Origin: CBDATB01 sp965199745
GTDB lineage: Bacteria; Bacteroidota; Bacteroidia; Cytophagales; Flammeovirgaceae
Reading direction: 5' to 3'
Length of the DNA stretch: 64,000 nucleotides
Assembly (NCBI GenBank): GCA_965199745.1
Contig: CBDATB010000005.1
Span: 62,001-126,000, forward strand
Shown here: positions 17,809-26,988 of the stretch, in pieces
How positions within the stretch are numbered: the stretch's first letter is position 1
Layout: every line of letters starts with the position of its first letter
Position numbers and translations under genes: made by a program
The notes under the pieces: model-generated
Told to the model about the DNA's origin: nothing
The model's input: only the letters and a program-made list of their open reading frames with translations
The model's database searches: none

Positions 17809-19560
17809 ATGTTCAAAATAATGCTTATAAACTATTTGTTCAAAGAGTGGAAGATATATCGGGTAATGTGCTTGGAGACACAGCAAGTCGAGTTGAAAAA
17901 AGTGCGCTTCCCACAATATGCAGACTTAGTATTCAGCGAGTTGTTAGCTGACCCCTCTCCTTCACGCGGCTTACCAGAAGTAGAGTATTTGGAGCTATAT
18001 AACCGCAGCAATTACGATTATCGACTTACGGGTGTCGGCTTAACTGATGGAAGTAAAGTAGCAGTATTAGGAAATTATACCTTTCCTGCCCATACTTATT
18101 TGGTTTTGTGTGAGCAGTCTGCCGTACCCTTGTTTCAATCTTATGGGCAGGTGTTGGGCTTAGCTATTTGGCCGAGTTTAAATAATGCAAGTGATAGCAT
18201 TCGGCTTATTTCTCAAGAAGGTAAATTAATCGATAAACTTTATTATAGCGACCAGTGGTATTCCGAAACTAGTCAGCGGGATGGTGGCTATGCTTTGGAA
18301 AAAATATCTTTTGAGCGCAGTTGTCTAGTAAATGAGAGCTTTTTGTGGGATGCTTCTCTTGCCCCCAAAGGAGGTACGCCAGGCTCTCCAAACACTTTAC
18401 AAAAAAATTTAAAAGACACTCTAGCCCCTCAATTACTCGTGCTGGAAATTCCCGACAAATACCATATTCAACTTACTTTCAACGAAAGCATTGATAGTCT
18501 TTCGGCACGTCAGGCAAGTTATACTTTTAGCAAAGCCACCAAAATATCGGACATTCATCTCTCAGAAAATTTTTCTCAAATAACGCTAGTATTATCACAA
18601 GCACTCAGTGACAGTTATTTATATGATTTGTCTGTTAGCGGTTTAGCAGACTGCCACGGGAATATTGATAAAATACCACTGATGATCCATTTTGTCTTGC
18701 CTGTACGGGCACTAAAAGAGGATATACTACTCAGCGAAATTTTATTTAATCCACCGACAGGCGGAGTTGATTTTTTAGAACTTTATAATACTTCTGATAA
18801 GTACATTGATTTACAGGGCTGGCAACTTGCTAATATTACCGATGGAACTATTGGCAAGGGGCAAAGCCTTAGCGATAGTATTTTTATTTTTCCGCCGCGT
18901 AGTTTTCGGGTACTCACCAGCGATCCAGCAGTGTTACAACAATTTTATCCAAACACACCTGATTATGCCTTATGGAATACTACACTTCCTTCTTTTCCCG
19001 ACAAAGCGGGAGGAGTCGTTTTATCGGACTCAGCGGCTGTGGTCATGCAACAATTTAGTTATGACGAATCTATGCAACTGAGTTTGTTGAGCAACCGGGA
19101 GGGAGTTTCTTTAGAAAGAGTTAATTTTGAAGTAGCCGAAAGTGATACTGATAACTGGAAGTCGGCAGCAGCAACGCAAGGCTATGCCACGCCAGGCAGA
19201 ATAAATTCCCAATACCAACGATATGAAAAAGCACTATATCCTAAAGGTTGTATAAAACTTTCTACCCAAATTATTACGCCTAACCAGGATGGAAATCATG
19301 ATTATGTGAGTATTTCATTGCCTTGCGCCGGCGTTAATCGTCTCGCCACTATTCATATTTATGATTTGAGGGGGCAATTAGTCACAGAGTTATTGCCTCG
19401 TACAACAATTACTGCACAGGATTTTTTTACTTGGGATGGTACGGATGAACAAGGCAGACAGGTATTAACTGGGCATTATATTATCCATGCCGAACTATTT
19501 GATACTTTTGGGCAAATTCGGCACTATAAAGCTAAGGTAGTACTTAGTGGCAGGTTTTAA
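17809..19560 (+). CDS. Fragment 3 of the broken surface protein (lamin-tail domains and FlgD-like C-terminus)
   Basis: In-frame sequence proper starts after the A6 run (17896-17901). It has a first lamin-tail domain (LVFSELLADPSPSRG, VEYLELYNRS), one more Ig-like repeat (IQLTFNESI), a second lamin-tail domain (ILLSEILFNPPTGG, DFLELYNTSDKYIDLQGW) and a C-terminal FlgD-like domain with TPNQDGNHDYVSI and WDGTDEQGRQVLTGHY. Such C-terminal domains are common on Bacteroidota surface proteins and may serve in export or anchoring by the type IX system; that last point is inference. Confidence 0.6.
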   Translation: MFKIMLINYLFKEWKIYRVMCLETQQVELKKVRFPQYADLVFSELLADPSPSRGLPEVEYLELYNRSNYDYRLTGVGLTDGSKVAVLGNYTFPAHTYLVLCEQSAVPLFQSYGQVLGLAIWPSLNNASDSIRLISQEGKLIDKLYYSDQWYSETSQRDGGYALEKISFERSCLVNESFLWDASLAPKGGTPGSPNTLQKNLKDTLAPQLLVLEIPDKYHIQLTFNESIDSLSARQASYTFSKATKISDIHLSENFSQITLVLSQALSDSYLYDLSVSGLADCHGNIDKIPLMIHFVLPVRALKEDILLSEILFNPPTGGVDFLELYNTSDKYIDLQGWQLANITDGTIGKGQSLSDSIFIFPPRSFRVLTSDPAVLQQFYPNTPDYALWNTTLPSFPDKAGGVVLSDSAAVVMQQFSYDESMQLSLLSNREGVSLERVNFEVAESDTDNWKSAAATQGYATPGRINSQYQRYEKALYPKGCIKLSTQIITPNQDGNHDYVSISLPCAGVNRLATIHIYDLRGQLVTELLPRTTITAQDFFTWDGTDEQGRQVLTGHYIIHAELFDTFGQIRHYKAKVVLSGRF

Positions 19561-19708
19561 TTTGTAGGTTAATCATCTCTGCTTAACGATAGAGTAAGCA
19601 AAGTATTTGACCTTGATGTTCAGGCTCATTCAGGACGAAAGAAAAAAATTATCATATCATAATTCATACTACCAGGTAGTAACTTTGAAGCCTAGAATAT
19701 TAAGTATT

Positions 19709-21004
19709 ATGACTATTGCAATTACGGGGGTAACGGGCTTTTTGGGTGGGCATCTGTTATTCGAAATTATCAAACAAAACCTTTCTTCGCTTAAAGGTTT
19801 AAAATTTTTCTTATTCGGCAGAGACAGTACTAATGCTAGCCTGAAAGAACGCATGATAACTATTTTTGAATCTTCAGGATACACTTATATCGGGCCAAAT
19901 GAAGAGCAAAAAATAACATTAGCCCAATTTTTAGTTCAAAACATCACCTACATACCCTTTAATTTAGGAAAACCACTGACAACAAAAAATAATGAGTCCC
20001 TGCAAGTATTTAAAGAAACACCCATCGATTTCTTTTTTCATCTGGCTGCCTTAACCGATATTAGGTCTACGAAAAAAACAGAACGCTTGGTGATGCAAAG
20101 CAATTATCTCGGCACGAAGTATTTAATGGATTTTATAGCCACTTGTCAGGTAAAAGAATTTGACTTTGTAGGCACGGCTTTTCTCGTGGGAAAACGAGCG
20201 GGAAAAATTCATCCCGATGACCAACCAAACAAAGCCTTAGGTTTTAATAATCCTTATGAGCGTTCTAAAGTACTGGCCGAAAAAGAAGTACGTCTTTTTG
20301 CACAAAAAACAAAGACTAAGTGCCGCTACTTTCGACCCAGTATCATTTGCGGAAGACTCATGGAATCTACCAAAGGCTATATCCCTAAGTTTGATGTGTT
20401 CTATCAGATTTTTGCCTTTTTATTCTTAGAAAAGCTACGCCTGATGAGAGGCGATATAGCAGCGGTAAAAAACCAACCGGCGTATATCGATCTTCGGGCT
20501 ATTTATAAGCCTAATGGCACTATCAATATTGTTCCCGTAGATTATGCCGTGAAATTGATGTATGCCATCTGTATACACAATATTGAAGGTGATAGCTTTC
20601 ATCTTGTCAATGAAAAAAATGCGTGCTTTAAGGACTTTTTAAGCGTGGCAAGAAGTGTGATGAAGTTTCAGGGAATTACTGCCGTAGATAAGATTCCTAG
20701 CAATATGAATTTTGTTGAGCGTTTTTACTACCAAAAAATAGGTAGTTTGTTTCAGTGTTACTTGACAGGTGAGTTGAAGTTATTCAATACATCAAACACG
20801 AGAACCCTGTGCAAAGAGATAGGTTTAGCTTGTCCTGAAATCCACAAAAAAAATATTGAATCTCTACTGAGCTACGCCACAAATAAGCATTATGGACTTA
20901 ATATTGCTAGGGTACAAAAAAAGCTGAAAATACTGCAAAACTTTGGGTCAGTGGGTTTGTATATGTTTAAATTAGCGAGGAAAGTCAGGTACTTTGTGCC
21001 ATAA
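19709..21004 (+). CDS. Extended SDR / thioester-reductase-like NAD(P)-dependent oxidoreductase
   Basis: A 431-aa Rossmann-fold protein of the NAD_binding_4 (male-sterility / thioester reductase) group. Starting at ATG 19709 it opens with the dinucleotide-binding motif TGVTGFLGGHLL. DFFFHLAALTDIR and the active-site YERSKVLAEK (Tyr-x3-Lys) follow. Such enzymes reduce acyl thioesters or act as epimerases, so a fatty-acyl or polyketide thioester is possible but no carrier protein or ligase is adjacent. The open frame reaches back to 19607, but the extra 34 residues are polar and unlike the family. It appears to be a single-gene unit. Function beyond the fold is uncertain. Confidence 0.72.
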   Translation: MTIAITGVTGFLGGHLLFEIIKQNLSSLKGLKFFLFGRDSTNASLKERMITIFESSGYTYIGPNEEQKITLAQFLVQNITYIPFNLGKPLTTKNNESLQVFKETPIDFFFHLAALTDIRSTKKTERLVMQSNYLGTKYLMDFIATCQVKEFDFVGTAFLVGKRAGKIHPDDQPNKALGFNNPYERSKVLAEKEVRLFAQKTKTKCRYFRPSIICGRLMESTKGYIPKFDVFYQIFAFLFLEKLRLMRGDIAAVKNQPAYIDLRAIYKPNGTINIVPVDYAVKLMYAICIHNIEGDSFHLVNEKNACFKDFLSVARSVMKFQGITAVDKIPSNMNFVERFYYQKIGSLFQCYLTGELKLFNTSNTRTLCKEIGLACPEIHKKNIESLLSYATNKHYGLNIARVQKKLKILQNFGSVGLYMFKLARKVRYFVP

Positions 21005-21040
21005 ATCAGAGACGTAATAATCTATATCTCCTAAAAATAG

Positions 21041-21304
21041 TTATTTGTGCTGCGTTTGCAAAGCATTTTCAAGGTCTGTAAGTAATTTCTTATTTATTGA
21101 CCTCGGTTTTTTTTGTTTGATGGTCTTCAAAATATCTAATGCTTGTGCGCCGATTTCATACAAACCAACGGGGTTTTTATCAAAATTATAACTTCCTATA
21201 ACATAGGCTAATTTTGATTTGATTTCATTAAACTCTACCATGTTGAGTTTTTGAAACTTTTTATGGGCATCAATACATGCCTTTTCAATAGCTGTAGTTT
21301 TCAT
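21041..21304 (-). CDS. Small conserved hypothetical protein (87 aa)
   Basis: An 87-aa soluble protein rich in Lys, Leu and Ala, predicted nearly all helical (MKTTAIEKACIDAHKKFQKL at the start). It has no signal peptide, Cys pair or nucleotide motif. Its coding-like composition, ATG start and convergent position next to the SDR gene suggest a real gene; I recall similar small helical proteins as widespread in Bacteroidota but cannot give a function. Confidence 0.6.
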   Translation of the reverse strand: MKTTAIEKACIDAHKKFQKLNMVEFNEIKSKLAYVIGSYNFDKNPVGLYEIGAQALDILKTIKQKKPRSINKKLLTDLENALQTQHK

Positions 21305-21704
21305 AAATCGATATATTGACGAGTGTTAAATATAAAAAATGCAAAGGTAAAGAATTTCATTTTCTTTTTATGATTATTTAATAAAAAACTATTCTTGCAA
21401 CCTAAAGATTCAAGCGTGTCAAGACCTTTTACAATAATTTTTTTAGTTGATAAATACAAACTAACTAACTTTGCAACAAATTAGCTATCACTGAATATGA
21501 TAGTGAGCAAACTACTGATTAAAAGCACTCAAATATTTATTAGTGATGATGTAAAATGTATGATGAGCTTTTTACAAGCTGATGATTCCACTATTTAGAA
21601 CTGCTTAAAATGGCTTATCAAAGGGTTCTATATCTATATTTCTGGTAATGAGATACCTTAGAAGGCACCGCACATTTTGTATTACCACTATTTATTGAAT
21701 ATTT
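21305..21704. other. Intergenic region of 400 bases
   Basis: Divergent gap between the 87-aa hypothetical gene and mltG. It is AT-rich, with no open frame worth calling. The only recognisable element is a candidate promoter at 21447-21473, which leaves a leader of about 220 bases before mltG. A short AGCTT / AAGCT inverted repeat near 21570 is too weak to name. Confidence 0.5.
21447..21473 (+). promoter_or_regulatory. Candidate Bacteroidota-type promoter for mltG
   Basis: TAACTTTG at 21466-21473 matches the Bacteroidota -7 consensus TAnnTTTG, with TTG at 21447-21449 as the -33 element. Spacing is 16 bases, slightly short. Based on consensus only. Confidence 0.4.
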
Positions 21705-22739
21705 ATGATACGAAAAAAAAATGTTCCCATGCTTGCCTTCGTAGGTCTTAGCATGTTGTTTATGATGTTTTCTGTATACTTTTACCAAATCTTTTATAGC
21801 CCCAATTTAGTTATTAAGCAAGAAAAGGCACGGGTTTATATTCCTCACAATGCTACCATTTACCAAGTATTAGATACACTGATAAAATATCAGTATATAG
21901 AAGATAGAATTTCGTTTATGTTTGTTGCCAAACTACTGAATTACCACGAAAATGTAAAGCCGGGTTTTTATTTGCTCAATAAGAAACTCAACAATCTTTC
22001 TGCCGTCAGGGTGCTAAGGTCGGGTGAGCAAACGCCTTTACAAATTACGCTATCAAATGCTCGGACAAAAAAAGATATCGCCAATAAATTATGCCGTTAT
22101 TTGGCAATACAGCCACAAGATTTGCTCATGTTGATGAATAATCCGGCAGTTACTAAAAAATATGGCTTTGATACTACTACTATTGCCTGCGCATTTATTC
22201 CTAATACCTACGAAGTTTACTGGACAGTTAGCGTAGAGGCTTTGCTGAAAAGGATGATAAAAGAATATGAGCGCTTCTGGACTAAAGAGAGAAAACAAAA
22301 AGCTATAAAAGCAGGCTTTACCCCCATAGAAGCAGCTATTTTAGCTTCTATTGTACAAGCTGAGACGCTTAAATCTGATGAAAAGAGGACAGTAGCGGGG
22401 CTATACATCAATAGGTTAAAAAAAAATATTCGCTTGGCTGCCGACCCAACTGTTGTTTTTGCCGTCGGTGATTTTACGCTCAAAAGAGTGTTGAAAAAAC
22501 ATCTGGCAGTGCAATCACCTTACAATACTTATTTACACAAGGGCTTGCCTGCAGGACCTATCAATATTCCTTCACCAGCTTCTATTGACGCCGTACTCAA
22601 TTATGAAAAGCACAATTATTTATATATGTGTGCACGCGAAGATTTTTCTGGCTACCATCGTTTTGCAAAACACTTTACACAACATAATATCAATGCACAG
22701 AAATACCGCAGAGCACTTAACAAAGCAGGGATTCGGTAG
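21705..22739 (+). CDS. mltG: Endolytic murein transglycosylase MltG
   Basis: MltG cuts nascent glycan strands at the inner membrane and so ends peptidoglycan polymerisation. The 344-aa protein has one N-terminal membrane helix (about residues 8-28), a LysM-like segment (ARVYIPHNATIYQVLDTLIK) and the YceG catalytic domain. The catalytic glutamate is Glu220 in ASIVQAETLK, matching E. coli Glu218; the conserved VAGLYINRLK, LAADPTVVFAVG and SPYNTYLHKGLPAGPI blocks follow. Length is normal. It is preceded by a long leader and followed by a 121-base gap to the aminotransferase. Confidence 0.93.
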   Translation: MIRKKNVPMLAFVGLSMLFMMFSVYFYQIFYSPNLVIKQEKARVYIPHNATIYQVLDTLIKYQYIEDRISFMFVAKLLNYHENVKPGFYLLNKKLNNLSAVRVLRSGEQTPLQITLSNARTKKDIANKLCRYLAIQPQDLLMLMNNPAVTKKYGFDTTTIACAFIPNTYEVYWTVSVEALLKRMIKEYERFWTKERKQKAIKAGFTPIEAAILASIVQAETLKSDEKRTVAGLYINRLKKNIRLAADPTVVFAVGDFTLKRVLKKHLAVQSPYNTYLHKGLPAGPINIPSPASIDAVLNYEKHNYLYMCAREDFSGYHRFAKHFTQHNINAQKYRRALNKAGIR

Positions 22740-22812
22740 TCCATAATAACTAATGTAAAAAATAAATAGCCGCTTGCAACGATATACGTTTCTTAATTAC
22801 TAATTATAATCT

Positions 22813-22820
22813 TAATTTTG
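22813..22820 (+). promoter_or_regulatory. Candidate -7 element upstream of the aminotransferase
   Basis: TAATTTTG fits TAnnTTTG and lies 41 bases before the ATG at 22861. No TTG at a good -33 distance is visible, so this is only a half-site. Confidence 0.25.
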
Positions 22821-22860
22821 CCATTCTGGTTTAATCATTTATTTACATTCTAAGTATATA

Positions 22861-24057
22861 ATGGAACAGCATCTATCCAATCGGTCACGGTCTTTGGCAG
22901 AATCGCAGACCTTAGCTATGGCAGCTAAAGCCAGAGAGTTAGAAGCACAGGGTACTCAGATCATTAAGCTCAATTTAGGAGAACCCGATTTTCAAACGCC
23001 CGAATATATTAAAGACGCAGCTAAGCAAGCTATTACAGATGGCTACACTTTTTACCCCCCCGTACAAGGTTTCCCAGATTTAATTGAAGGTATCGTCAAC
23101 AAATTGAAAAGGGATAATGGTTTAACTTATGGAAAGGAAAATGTTATCGTCTCTACAGGTGCTAAGCATTCTATTACTAATGTGATGTTGAGTTTACTCA
23201 ACAAAGCAGATGAGGTTATCGTATTTTCTCCTTTTTGGGTGAGCTACCAGGAGCAAATAAAACTGGCTGAAGGGGTGCCAGTTTATATAAAGGGCAACAT
23301 CAACAACGACTTTAAGGTAACTGCGCAGCAGCTCAAAGCAGCAATTACCCCAAAAACTAAAATAGTTATTTTTTCGTCACCTTGTAATCCTACCGGTTCG
23401 GTTTTTAGCAGACAAGAACTCAGATCACTTGCCGAAGTATTGATACCGCACGACAATATCTTTATTATTTCTGATGAAATTTACGAATATATTACTTTTA
23501 AAGGTAAACACGAAAGTATTGCGCAGTTTGAAAGTATTAAAGACAGAGTAATCTTAGTGAATGGTTTTTCCAAAGGCTTTGCCATGACTGGCTGGCGCCT
23601 GGGCTACATTGCTGCACCTGCATGGATTGTTAAGGCTTGTAAAAAAATTCAGGGGCAGGTTACCTCGGGGGCTTGCTCTATTGCGCAAAAAGCTGCTGTT
23701 GCTGCTATTAACGGCGATCGTTCAGCAGCAGAAATAATGCGTCAGGCTTATTTGAGAAGAAGAAATTTGGTTAAAAGTTTATTATCTGAAGTAGAAGGTG
23801 TGAAAATGAACACGCCCGAAGGTGCCTTTTATATATTTCCCGATATTAGTTTTTACTTCGGAAAATCTTACGATAATAGCAAAATTGCTAACAGCTATGA
23901 TTTAGCGATGTTTTTACTCAATGAGGCGCACGTTTCTGTAGTAGACGGTACGGCATTTGGCGATCCTAACTGTGTGAGAATTTCTTTTGCCGCCTCCGAT
24001 GAATCTTTAAAAAAAGCGGTAGCCAACATAAAAACAGCACTGGTAAAACTCAAATAA
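22861..24057 (+). CDS. Pyridoxal-phosphate aspartate/aromatic aminotransferase (class I, Ib subgroup)
   Basis: A 398-aa fold-type I aminotransferase that would convert aspartate (or an aromatic or prephenate-type donor) and a 2-oxo acid. Visible landmarks are LNLGEPDFQTP (38-48), the cofactor-contact STGAKHSI (98-105), SSPCNPTGS with the conserved Asn-Pro-Thr-Gly (172-180), the ISDEIYEY cofactor Asp (Asp205), and Lys238 in NGFSKGFAMTGWRLGY, which forms the Schiff base. The carboxylate-binding Arg is in CVRISFAAS near the C-terminus. The sequence is closest to the Ib group found in Thermus and Bacteroidota. Substrate preference cannot be decided; no pathway genes are adjacent. Confidence 0.88.
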   Translation: MEQHLSNRSRSLAESQTLAMAAKARELEAQGTQIIKLNLGEPDFQTPEYIKDAAKQAITDGYTFYPPVQGFPDLIEGIVNKLKRDNGLTYGKENVIVSTGAKHSITNVMLSLLNKADEVIVFSPFWVSYQEQIKLAEGVPVYIKGNINNDFKVTAQQLKAAITPKTKIVIFSSPCNPTGSVFSRQELRSLAEVLIPHDNIFIISDEIYEYITFKGKHESIAQFESIKDRVILVNGFSKGFAMTGWRLGYIAAPAWIVKACKKIQGQVTSGACSIAQKAAVAAINGDRSAAEIMRQAYLRRRNLVKSLLSEVEGVKMNTPEGAFYIFPDISFYFGKSYDNSKIANSYDLAMFLLNEAHVSVVDGTAFGDPNCVRISFAASDESLKKAVANIKTALVKLK

Positions 24058-24112
24058 TCTTTGCGAATACATTTTACCCATTTAGTTATTTTCATTATTA
24101 CCTACCTTACTT

Positions 24113-25603
24113 ATGCCAATTTCTGTAAAAAGCCTGTCTACGCGGATTTATTTATTGGTTATCAGTTTTCTGGTTTTTTCCTCTATCTACTATATTTATA
24201 CAGCTTATAGCTCACTACTTGAAATTAAAGAGAAAGATAACCTCGAGCGACTCAAAGGCATAGTGGCAACCATTGCAGCAACTGTCGATACCAAAGACTT
24301 TGAGACTTTGCTGAAGAAATATCCGAATATAGATGACATCAAAAACACCGAAGATGATAGCATATATAGAGAAATTCATTATATTTTTAAAATGTTTGAA
24401 CAAAATAATAATTTAAATACTGCTATTTATACACTTACCAGAAATAATAAAAATGAGTACTTCTTCGGGGTTACTTCTGCTGAAAAACCTTATTACAGGC
24501 ACGTTTATGACACCTACCCCGAAATTTTAGCAAACAACTACCAGCAAGGAGGGACAATACCTATTTATGAAGATGAGAATGGCACATGGCTTTCTGCCTT
24601 TGCTCCCATCAAGTCGGCAGATGGAAAAACATTGGGTGTTGTGCAAGCCGATCGTATGTTTGAACATTTTAATGAAGAAGCCAAAAAGGTGCTTTATAAG
24701 GATATGATTATCTTCTCCTTAGCTATACTGGGGCTTTCTGTTATTTTAATACGCATACTATCTAAAGTATTAAAAAATGAAGAAAATAGCAAAAGACTCA
24801 TCGAAAATTCTACCTTGATTATCAAAGAAAAAAACTATAAAATAACCAAAAGTATACGCTATGCTAAGAGAATACAAGATGCAATGTTTCAAATCCGCGA
24901 AAGCTCGTTGGGTAAACTTTCCGATTTTTTTCAAGTGTATATGCCTAAAGACATTGTTAGCGGAGATTTTATCTGGGTGCATGAAGAAAAAAATCAAGTC
25001 TACATCGCCGTTGCCGATTGCACGGGGCATGGCGTACCGGGTGCTTTACTATCTATATTGGGTGCGTCTTCACTCAAGGAAATTGTTGTGAGCAAAAACG
25101 TAAAGCATCCCGACGAGGTTTTGTTTCTGCTAGATAAAAAGATCAAAGAATTACTCAACCAAGATGAAGAGAATAATTTGAGTGATGACGGTATGGATAT
25201 TGGACTCTGTCTGATTGACTATTCGGATATGACGTTGGAGTATGCCGGCGCACATCATGAAATTATTATTGCTAATGAAGAAAAAATCAATACGATTCGC
25301 GGTGATAAGAGGGGCTTGGGAGGCTCTTATACTAGACAGCTAAAGCCCTTCACTAATCACGTATTTGAAGTGGACAAGGGAGATAAAATCTACCTTTATT
25401 CCGACGGTATTACCGATCAGTTTGGAAAAAATGAAAAAGGTAAAATAGAAAAATTTAAACGTCGGCGATTAATAGAGTTAATCAAAAATATACATGCTAA
25501 TGGGTTGAATGCGCAAAAACAAAATATAGAAAAAGCACTCCATAATTGGCGCAGCGACGAACCACAATTAGATGATATTTCGTTTTTTGCCATGCAAATC
25601 TGA
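24113..25603 (+). CDS. Membrane-anchored PP2C-type (SpoIIE/RsbU) serine phosphatase with extracellular sensor
   Basis: A 496-aa signalling protein. One membrane helix at about 12-32, a periplasmic domain of about 160 residues (33-195, Cache-like, with a possible ligand pocket near GTWLSAFAPIKSADGKTLGVV), and a second helix at about 197-216 lead into a helical linker and a SpoIIE phosphatase domain (about 265-496). Metal-binding and catalytic motifs are SGDFIW (283-288), ADCTGHGVPG (301-310), MDIGLCLIDY and YSDGITDQFG (429-438). Such proteins dephosphorylate anti-sigma antagonists in partner-switching pathways. An RsbW-like ATPase is encoded at 39775-40176, but a functional link is only an idea. 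Confidence 0.85.
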   Translation: MPISVKSLSTRIYLLVISFLVFSSIYYIYTAYSSLLEIKEKDNLERLKGIVATIAATVDTKDFETLLKKYPNIDDIKNTEDDSIYREIHYIFKMFEQNNNLNTAIYTLTRNNKNEYFFGVTSAEKPYYRHVYDTYPEILANNYQQGGTIPIYEDENGTWLSAFAPIKSADGKTLGVVQADRMFEHFNEEAKKVLYKDMIIFSLAILGLSVILIRILSKVLKNEENSKRLIENSTLIIKEKNYKITKSIRYAKRIQDAMFQIRESSLGKLSDFFQVYMPKDIVSGDFIWVHEEKNQVYIAVADCTGHGVPGALLSILGASSLKEIVVSKNVKHPDEVLFLLDKKIKELLNQDEENNLSDDGMDIGLCLIDYSDMTLEYAGAHHEIIIANEEKINTIRGDKRGLGGSYTRQLKPFTNHVFEVDKGDKIYLYSDGITDQFGKNEKGKIEKFKRRRLIELIKNIHANGLNAQKQNIEKALHNWRSDEPQLDDISFFAMQI

Positions 25604-25773
25604 CCATTTTAAAGTAAACGCAATAGTGAGGCTCACCAGAAAGTCGGATAATTTTATTCAAGTGAGTAATAAATATGTGTGCTTTTATCATTAATAAAAT
25701 AAGCGTTTTCTGTAGTGCCAAGCACGGGCAACTCCTCAGGTTCGTAAAATCACAAAAATTAAATATGGAAAAT

Positions 25774-25806
25774 AAAAAAGACTGCCTTCACAGACGTTCT
25801 TTTTTT
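25774..25806. terminator. Candidate bidirectional terminator between convergent genes
   Basis: AAAAAAGA and TCTTTTTT form the outer arms around an inner CTG/CAG pair, with A-runs on one side and T-runs on the other, between the phosphatase and cytochrome c genes that converge here. The inner stem is short and a four-base bulge is needed, so confidence is modest. Confidence 0.35.
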
Positions 25807-26357
25807 CAATTCATCGTAGTACCACCACTCTTTTTTGCCCAACGCAGAAGCTCAGACAAACGGATAATCAGATACAAGATAGTGGCAGATAGTAAGATAC
25901 CAAAAACCACTACAAACCAAAATAGAGGATACTTCTGAGGATAGAAAGGAATGTAATTGGGCTTGGCAAGCGGTGGTGGGCGAGCAATGACCGCCTCTTT
26001 TGTGGCAATTTGCGCAAGTTGTTCACTAGCAATTTTAATATAATCAATGATGTGCAAAACCTCTTCTTCACTAAGTGCCTGATTTGGCATAATCATTTGG
26101 TTGTACTCATTGTAAATAGCTACTGCTTGTGGGTCATTCTTTTGTATTAGTGTTTGGGAAGATTGAATAAAACTTACTAACCATTCCTGCTCGTATTTTT
26201 CATGAACATTTTTTAAGGGAGGTCCCACCAGTTTTTTATCTAACATATGGCAGGGCGAGCAGTTGCTTTTAAATAAAGCTCTTCCAGGTGTTTGGGCAAG
26301 CAGTGCTTGAGCTTGCAAAGCTAAAAAACACATTAATAATAAATATGACTCTTTCAT
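25806..26357 (-). CDS. Membrane-anchored c-type cytochrome
   Basis: A 183-aa protein with a signal peptide (MKESYLLLMCFLALQAQALLAQ), one heme c site CSPCH (33-37) and a likely axial Met90 in MIMPNQ, then a Pro-rich linker and one membrane helix (about 144-166, FWFVVVFGILLSATILYLI). The heme domain would lie in the periplasm, tethered by the C-terminal helix. Its start overlaps the end of the SCO gene by 4 bases and it is the last gene of the oxidase operon, so it likely donates electrons to the oxidase. Confidence 0.87.
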   Translation of the reverse strand: MKESYLLLMCFLALQAQALLAQTPGRALFKSNCSPCHMLDKKLVGPPLKNVHEKYEQEWLVSFIQSSQTLIQKNDPQAVAIYNEYNQMIMPNQALSEEEVLHIIDYIKIASEQLAQIATKEAVIARPPPLAKPNYIPFYPQKYPLFWFVVVFGILLSATILYLIIRLSELLRWAKKSGGTTMN

Positions 26358-26980
26358 TGTTTTAATCTATTTATATCATATACCAATTGTTTTATCGCCG
26401 CTTTATCTGTGCCGTCATAGTACCCTCTGATACGCTTCTGCTGGTCAACGAGTACTAGTTTTTCACTGTGTATAAAATCATCTGAACCGCCGTCGCCATC
26501 TTGGGCAGTAATAAAGTAGCCTTTTCGGGCAAGCCTATATATACTTGATTTGTTACCAGTGAGAAAAAACCATTGTCCAGGTTTGCTATTATAATTTTTA
26601 GCATATTCGGCCAATCTTTCCACATTATCCCTTTCAGGATCTACTGTATAAGATACAATCGCTACCTGATCATCATTGAGAAACTTATTTTGCACATCTT
26701 GAAGATTGCGCGACATTTTAGGGCATATACTAGGACAGTACGTAAAGAAAAAATCTACTACCATAATTTTACCCTTAAAATTGTTAAGTGTTTGCTTTTG
26801 TCCTTTTTGATCGACTAATTCAAAATAGGGAATAGTGTGCCGTGTCTCTCCTGTTACCTCATCTATCGGACCGTAAATAGACAATGACTCAAACTTCTGT
26901 TCATAGGTGAGTAAAGCAATGTACACGACGGAGGGAAATGTCAAAACAATGCCCAAAAACAAATATATTTTCTTATTCAT
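26354..26980 (-). CDS. SCO1/SenC family copper-delivery protein
   Basis: A 208-aa thioredoxin-fold protein anchored by an N-terminal helix (about 5-23). The copper site is complete: Cys82 and Cys86 in TYCPSICPKM and His170 in DDFIHSEKL. SCO proteins deliver copper to the CuA site of oxidase subunit II in the periplasm. Its place in the operon with CoxII fits that role. It overlaps cytochrome c by 4 bases and starts 8 bases after the globin stop, so these three genes look translationally linked. Confidence 0.92.
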   Translation of the reverse strand: MNKKIYLFLGIVLTFPSVVYIALLTYEQKFESLSIYGPIDEVTGETRHTIPYFELVDQKGQKQTLNNFKGKIMVVDFFFTYCPSICPKMSRNLQDVQNKFLNDDQVAIVSYTVDPERDNVERLAEYAKNYNSKPGQWFFLTGNKSSIYRLARKGYFITAQDGDGGSDDFIHSEKLVLVDQQKRIRGYYDGTDKAAIKQLVYDINRLKQ

Positions 26981-26988
26981 ATCTTTTT

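Larger units (their letters stand above)
14941..19560 (+). pseudogene. Large secreted Ig-like / lamin-tail surface protein, broken by three +1 frameshifts
   Basis: Read with one base removed at each of three homopolymers (A5 at 15965-15969, T7 at 17673-17679, A6 at 17896-17901), this stretch encodes a single protein of about 1538 aa. It would have a signal peptide, an N-terminal beta-sandwich region, about nine bacterial Ig-like repeats each opening with an LxLxFSExL motif, two lamin-tail domains and a FlgD-like C-terminal domain. Repairing the second shift restores VVFSEPVG, the repeat motif, exactly where one is due; repairing the first gives LLLDFSENLLPDSALS. All three changes are insertions. 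The neighbouring housekeeping genes show none, which argues for real decay or variation, though base-calling errors at homopolymers cannot be excluded. Confidence 0.8.
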
